DNA of 16,199 nucleotides from a bacterium (GTDB lineage: Bacteria > Gemmatimonadota > Gemmatimonadetes > Gemmatimonadales > Gemmatimonadaceae): the NCBI GenBank assembly GCA_021802745.1, contig JAJZRK010000058.1, forward strand, positions 1-16,199. The letters are read 5' to 3'. A model generated the notes under the pieces. The model had not been told where the DNA came from and searched no databases. It saw only the letters and a program-made list of their open reading frames with translations. Each line of letters begins with the position of its first letter. Positions within the stretch are counted from its first letter, which is position 1. Positions 13,860 through 16,199 of this stretch are shown here, piece after piece. The position numbers and the translations under genes were made by a program.

Positions 13860-15098
13860 CTAGTGCGCGCCGGCCCGGAGGTACTGAAAGATCAGGATGC
13901 GATTGTTCGACCGATCCGCGGCGTAGATGCGGTCGTTCCGGTCGATGAAGAGGCCGGAGGGAAGATCCAGCTCGCCCTCGCCGCGTCCCATCTGGCTGAA
14001 CGCCAGCAGCAGGCGGGACTGGTCGTCGAAGATCTGTATGTTGTTGAAGGCGGCATCGGCGACGTACAGGTGGCCCTCGCTGTCGACAGCCACGCCCTTC
14101 GGGCGCGCCAAAGCCCCGGGGCCATCGCCGAGCTGGCCAACCTGCCGCACGAAATGCCCGTCGCGGTCGAAGACTTGGACCCGAGCGTTCATGGCGTCGC
14201 TCACATAGAGTGCGCCGTTCGGACCCACCGCCAGAAACGCGGGATAGCGGAACTCCCCGGAACCCACCCCCCGGTTGGCCACAACGTCGCGTGGTTCCGT
14301 GGCGGGCGCGTTGTGGCCGGACGCGTCCGGTGCGACCGCCGCGCGCTTCCCGTGCGACGCGCTGGCCGGCGCCGTACGCTGCGCCGACGAGATCGCGCCG
14401 GCATTGCGGCCGATCCGCCGGAGGAGCGCGCCGTCCGACTGCTTGAAGACCAACACCTGATGCTGGAAACTGTCCGCGACATACACCAGCCCGGCCCGGC
14501 TGTCGACCGCGACGTCCACCGGATTGAGCAGGAGCTCCGCATTCCCGTACGTGCGTACGAACGCATCGTCCCTTCCGAACACGACCACGCGCTTGGCGCC
14601 GCGGTCGGCGATGTACACATTGCCGTTGCCGTCGATCGCCAGACCCATCGGCAGTACGAGGTGGCCCGGGCCATCTTCGCCCAGTGGCTTCGCCGCTCGG
14701 GCAGTTGCGTCGAACACCAGCACCAGGTTGCGTGTGCCGTCGGTGACGTACACGCGATCGCTCGCGTTTGAAACGACATCAAAGGGCCGCTGCACTGTGA
14801 GCACCGTTTCCGTCGTGCCCTCAAGCTTGGCCCTGAGGCTTGCGAATCCGGTGAGCTTCTTGCCGATGTCACGCTCGGATGCCAACGTCCCGCGAAAGGC
14901 GATCCGGGCGATTTCGGGCGCGTCTGGCCATACACGCCGGACCTTTGGCGGACGGCCGACCACCGCCGCCGTCGCGTTCGGCACTTGCCGACGCGCTGCC
15001 TTCGCTTCAGCACGAGCGCCCGGTTGGCCGTGGACCCGATGGAGCGGCACGGCGAAGAAGAAGAGCGTTCCGACGATCAATCCCCTGTGTGCTTTCAT
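13860..15098 (-). CDS. Six-bladed NHL-repeat beta-propeller, exported, with insert
   Basis: This 412-residue protein is placed at the ATG at 15098, which opens a signal peptide (MKAHRGLIVGTLFFFAVPLH, then RVHGQPG). The frame continues upstream to 15302, but that stretch reads as non-coding and would bury the signal. No strong Shine-Dalgarno is seen. Six NHL blades lie at about residues 100-130, 146-175, 188-219, 281-311, 328-358 and 376-405 (for example VYIADRGAKRVVVF, VYVADSFQHQVLVF, GVAVDSEGHLYVAD). It is a paralogue of the propeller at 9068-10132: shared VWPxAP...RI and DIG before the blades, ARPKGVAVD in blade 5 and a QYL ending. Between blades 3 and 4 it has a 43-residue Ala/Ser/Pro-rich insert that the other lacks. 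As the first gene of the run it probably carries the cluster's main promoter. Its role is inferred as a scaffold or binding partner for the exported cytochromes. Confidence 0.87.
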   Translation of the reverse strand: MKAHRGLIVGTLFFFAVPLHRVHGQPGARAEAKAARRQVPNATAAVVGRPPKVRRVWPDAPEIARIAFRGTLASERDIGKKLTGFASLRAKLEGTTETVLTVQRPFDVVSNASDRVYVTDGTRNLVLVFDATARAAKPLGEDGPGHLVLPMGLAIDGNGNVYIADRGAKRVVVFGRDDAFVRTYGNAELLLNPVDVAVDSRAGLVYVADSFQHQVLVFKQSDGALLRRIGRNAGAISSAQRTAPASASHGKRAAVAPDASGHNAPATEPRDVVANRGVGSGEFRYPAFLAVGPNGALYVSDAMNARVQVFDRDGHFVRQVGQLGDGPGALARPKGVAVDSEGHLYVADAAFNNIQIFDDQSRLLLAFSQMGRGEGELDLPSGLFIDRNDRIYAADRSNNRILIFQYLRAGAH

Positions 15099-15544
15099 TC
15101 TCGCATCTCTCGCACCTACGCTTCTGCGGCGGTGGGTGTTGCTGTGTTGAGGCGATGGTTGCCTGTACGTGACCAAATAGCTTACACCCACAAGCTGTTG
15201 AACACCTGAGTACAGTTTAGAGGCAAGGCGAACTGCTGACTGTCGGGAAATCACTGATTCTTCTGCGGAGCAATTCCGATGGCCTGTGCTGAAAATGCCC
15301 ACGCCGTGATGATCGAGGAAGAAGCTCAGACGACGATTCAGGGAACCGCGATTGACCGCTGCACTTGCGGACTGATCAAATCACCTCCACGGCGAACTCG
15401 CACTCGGTGTCGTTGGTTACTGGAGCCAACTCAAGTGCTGCGGCGGACCTCATAAGTCGGCGGTGAACATGGCACGGGGTTTCCGACGCCGAATGCTCCT
15501 TGACACCGTCGTCACACGACTGTTGCCACCCGTGAGTGATCGCC
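15099..15544. other. Non-coding leader and spacer upstream of the cytochrome run
   Basis: These 446 bases hold the 5' side of the minus-strand run and beyond. The GC content is visibly lower than in the genes around it. Open frames on either strand are short and unlike known proteins; a plus-strand frame of 58 codons from 15281 has no family look. I could not pick a promoter with confidence: on the minus strand TTCAAC and TATTTG with 17-base spacing (around 15174-15203) match consensus at only half of their positions. No terminator, tRNA or mobile element was seen. Confidence 0.5.
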
Positions 15545-15736
15545 CTACAGCAGAGTCACCGGATTGCGGGCAAAGGTTACCCGAAGATCGTGCGCGGACG
15601 ACAGCTCGAACCGACTCCGGAGGGTGCGGCTGAGCTGTGTGCACGGCGACGAGCGGGTGAACTTGAGCGCGAGGTGCCAGCGCCACTGGCCCTTGATGCG
15701 CTCAATCCGAGAAGGGACCGGGCCAACGAGCGTGAG
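15545..15736 (-). pseudogene. priA: Stranded C-terminal fragment of primosomal helicase PriA
   Basis: A minus-strand frame ends at the TAG at 15545-15547 and encodes 63 residues that look like the end of PriA (primosomal protein N'). It has LTLVGPVPSRIERIKGQWRW with HLALK, matching the LGPxPxPxxRxxxRxRWxxLLK block that opens PriA's C-terminal domain, and it closes LRVTFARNPVTLL like the family's V-x-V-D-x-D-P-x-S-L-L ending. The spacing between blocks is about right for the family. The frame is closed by a TGA at 15800-15802 and the text just before LTLV does not look like PriA, so the helicase domains are absent. It is most simply a remnant left by duplication or rearrangement, with a complete priA expected elsewhere. 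This is recognition by eye, with no alignment run. Confidence 0.6.
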
Positions 15737-15830
15737 TCGCCGTGTGCCCGGGTTCCAGTCGTTGCTTCCGCGTCCATCTGCTCCGCGTGGAATGGCGCAT
15801 CATGGAATAGCCAATTCCTCGACGGCGTCG

Positions 15831-15836
15831 TAGTAT
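15831..15836 (+). promoter_or_regulatory. Possible -10 element of the symporter gene
   Basis: TAGTAT lies 36 bases before the symporter ATG and matches TATAAT at four of six positions. No convincing -35 hexamer stands 16-18 bases upstream, so this is only a candidate. Confidence 0.22.
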
Positions 15837-15872
15837 CCCCCGACAGATCACCCCCCGACCTCCAAGGACTCC

Positions 15873-16199
15873 ATGCGCGTCCGCCCCACGATCACCCATT
15901 TGACCCTCGCCGCGCTCCTCGCGGGGATTGTGTTCGGCGGTATTGCGCCATCACTCGCGCAACACCTCGGTGTCGTGTCGCGGCTGTTCGTCCGCTTGCT
16001 GCAGATGCTCGTCGCGCCGCTGGTGTTCTCGACCCTTGCCGCCGGCATCGGTGGCAGCGCCGGGATCGTGTCGTTGCGGCGACTCGCGACCGGGGCGGTT
16101 CTCTTCTTCGGCGCGGCCACCCTCGTCGCCTCGCTCGTCGGCCTCGCCGCTGGCAATCTGCTGGTGCCGTTCGTCCCCATCGCACCGCCTCGAATTGTC
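15873..16199 (+). CDS. Sodium:dicarboxylate (SDF/DAACS) symporter, N-terminal part
   Basis: The ATG at 15873 has AAGGA four bases upstream, and the frame stays open to the window edge, giving the first 109 residues. It begins MRVRPTITHLTLAALLAGIV, then a first membrane helix (residues 8-28), then the family-typical block LFVRLLQMLVAPLVFSTLAA followed by GIGGSAGIVSLRRLATGAVL and a third helix leading to NLLVPF. The equivalent block in GltP/DctA proteins is LFIxLIKMIIxPLVFSTLVxGI. The family imports C4-dicarboxylates, glutamate or aspartate, or sometimes neutral amino acids, with sodium or protons at the inner membrane; the substrate-binding half is outside the window. The gene is read away from the cytochrome run and no functional link is evident. 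Confidence 0.9.
   Translation, partial: MRVRPTITHLTLAALLAGIVFGGIAPSLAQHLGVVSRLFVRLLQMLVAPLVFSTLAAGIGGSAGIVSLRRLATGAVLFFGAATLVASLVGLAAGNLLVPFVPIAPPRIV

Noticed and set aside
15099..15302. N-terminal extension of the first NHL propeller
   Set aside because: The composition is non-coding and a clear signal peptide begins at the ATG at 15098.
15281..15457. A 58-codon plus-strand frame starting MACAENAHAV
   Set aside because: The first 30 residues look plausible, but the rest turns Arg/Pro-rich and there is no recognisable family or ribosome site.
15385..15544. A minus-strand stretch ending LELAPVTNDTECEF plus AVEVI, possibly another gene remnant
   Set aside because: It resembles a protein C-terminus, but I could not tie it to any family and the upstream reading is not protein-like.

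Overview
The window is GC-rich, densely coded DNA from a Gram-negative bacterium with an outer membrane. A SusC/SusD pair combined with GC-rich codon use, many small lipoproteins and a large multihaem cytochrome cluster best fits Gemmatimonadota, with a related FCB-group or Acidobacteriota-like lineage as the alternative. The phylum is an inference; there is no rRNA or marker gene to settle it.

Layout. (1) Bases 1-3422, plus strand: the C-terminal 700 residues of a SusC/RagA TonB-dependent outer-membrane transporter, overlapping by one base (TGATG) a SusD/RagB lipoprotein. A perfect 12-bp GC hairpin follows. (2) 3518-3982, plus: a small orphan lipoprotein-like protein of unknown role. (3) 3983-4464: a non-coding gap between convergent genes that ends in five tandem copies of CACCGGCTCG, reaching into the 3' end of the next gene. 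(4) 4465-15098, all minus strand, read right to left: a six-bladed NHL propeller (13860-15098), a secreted tetrahaem cytochrome (13111-13758), a hexahaem c7-type lipoprotein (12084-13028), a 647-residue outer-membrane beta-barrel (10132-12075), a second NHL propeller (9068-10132), a secreted cytochrome with eleven CXXCH and one CX3CH (7044-9068), and a membrane PAS-GGDEF-EAL protein (4465-6945). (5) 15099-15872: a mostly non-coding stretch holding what looks like a stranded C-terminal fragment of the helicase gene priA. (6) 15873-16199, plus: the first 109 codons of a sodium:dicarboxylate (SDF/DAACS) symporter, cut by the window edge.

How it fits together. The minus-strand cluster has the parts of a porin-cytochrome conduit: a haem-bearing lipoprotein, a beta-barrel and a large secreted cytochrome, encoded with 8-nt or one-base junctions, plus two propellers and a small cytochrome. 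Together they carry 22 predicted haem sites. I infer that it moves electrons across the outer membrane (extracellular electron transfer or oxidation of an outside donor). The NHL-cytochrome pair occurs twice, and the tetrahaem protein matches the N-terminal third of the large cytochrome, so the cluster appears to have grown by duplicating a two-gene unit around the hexahaem-barrel core. A cyclic-di-GMP enzyme with both active sites intact lies just downstream and may link the conduit to a surface-attached lifestyle.

Several starts were moved from the longest open frame on the basis of Shine-Dalgarno sites, stop/start coupling or signal peptides; the reasons are in the entries.
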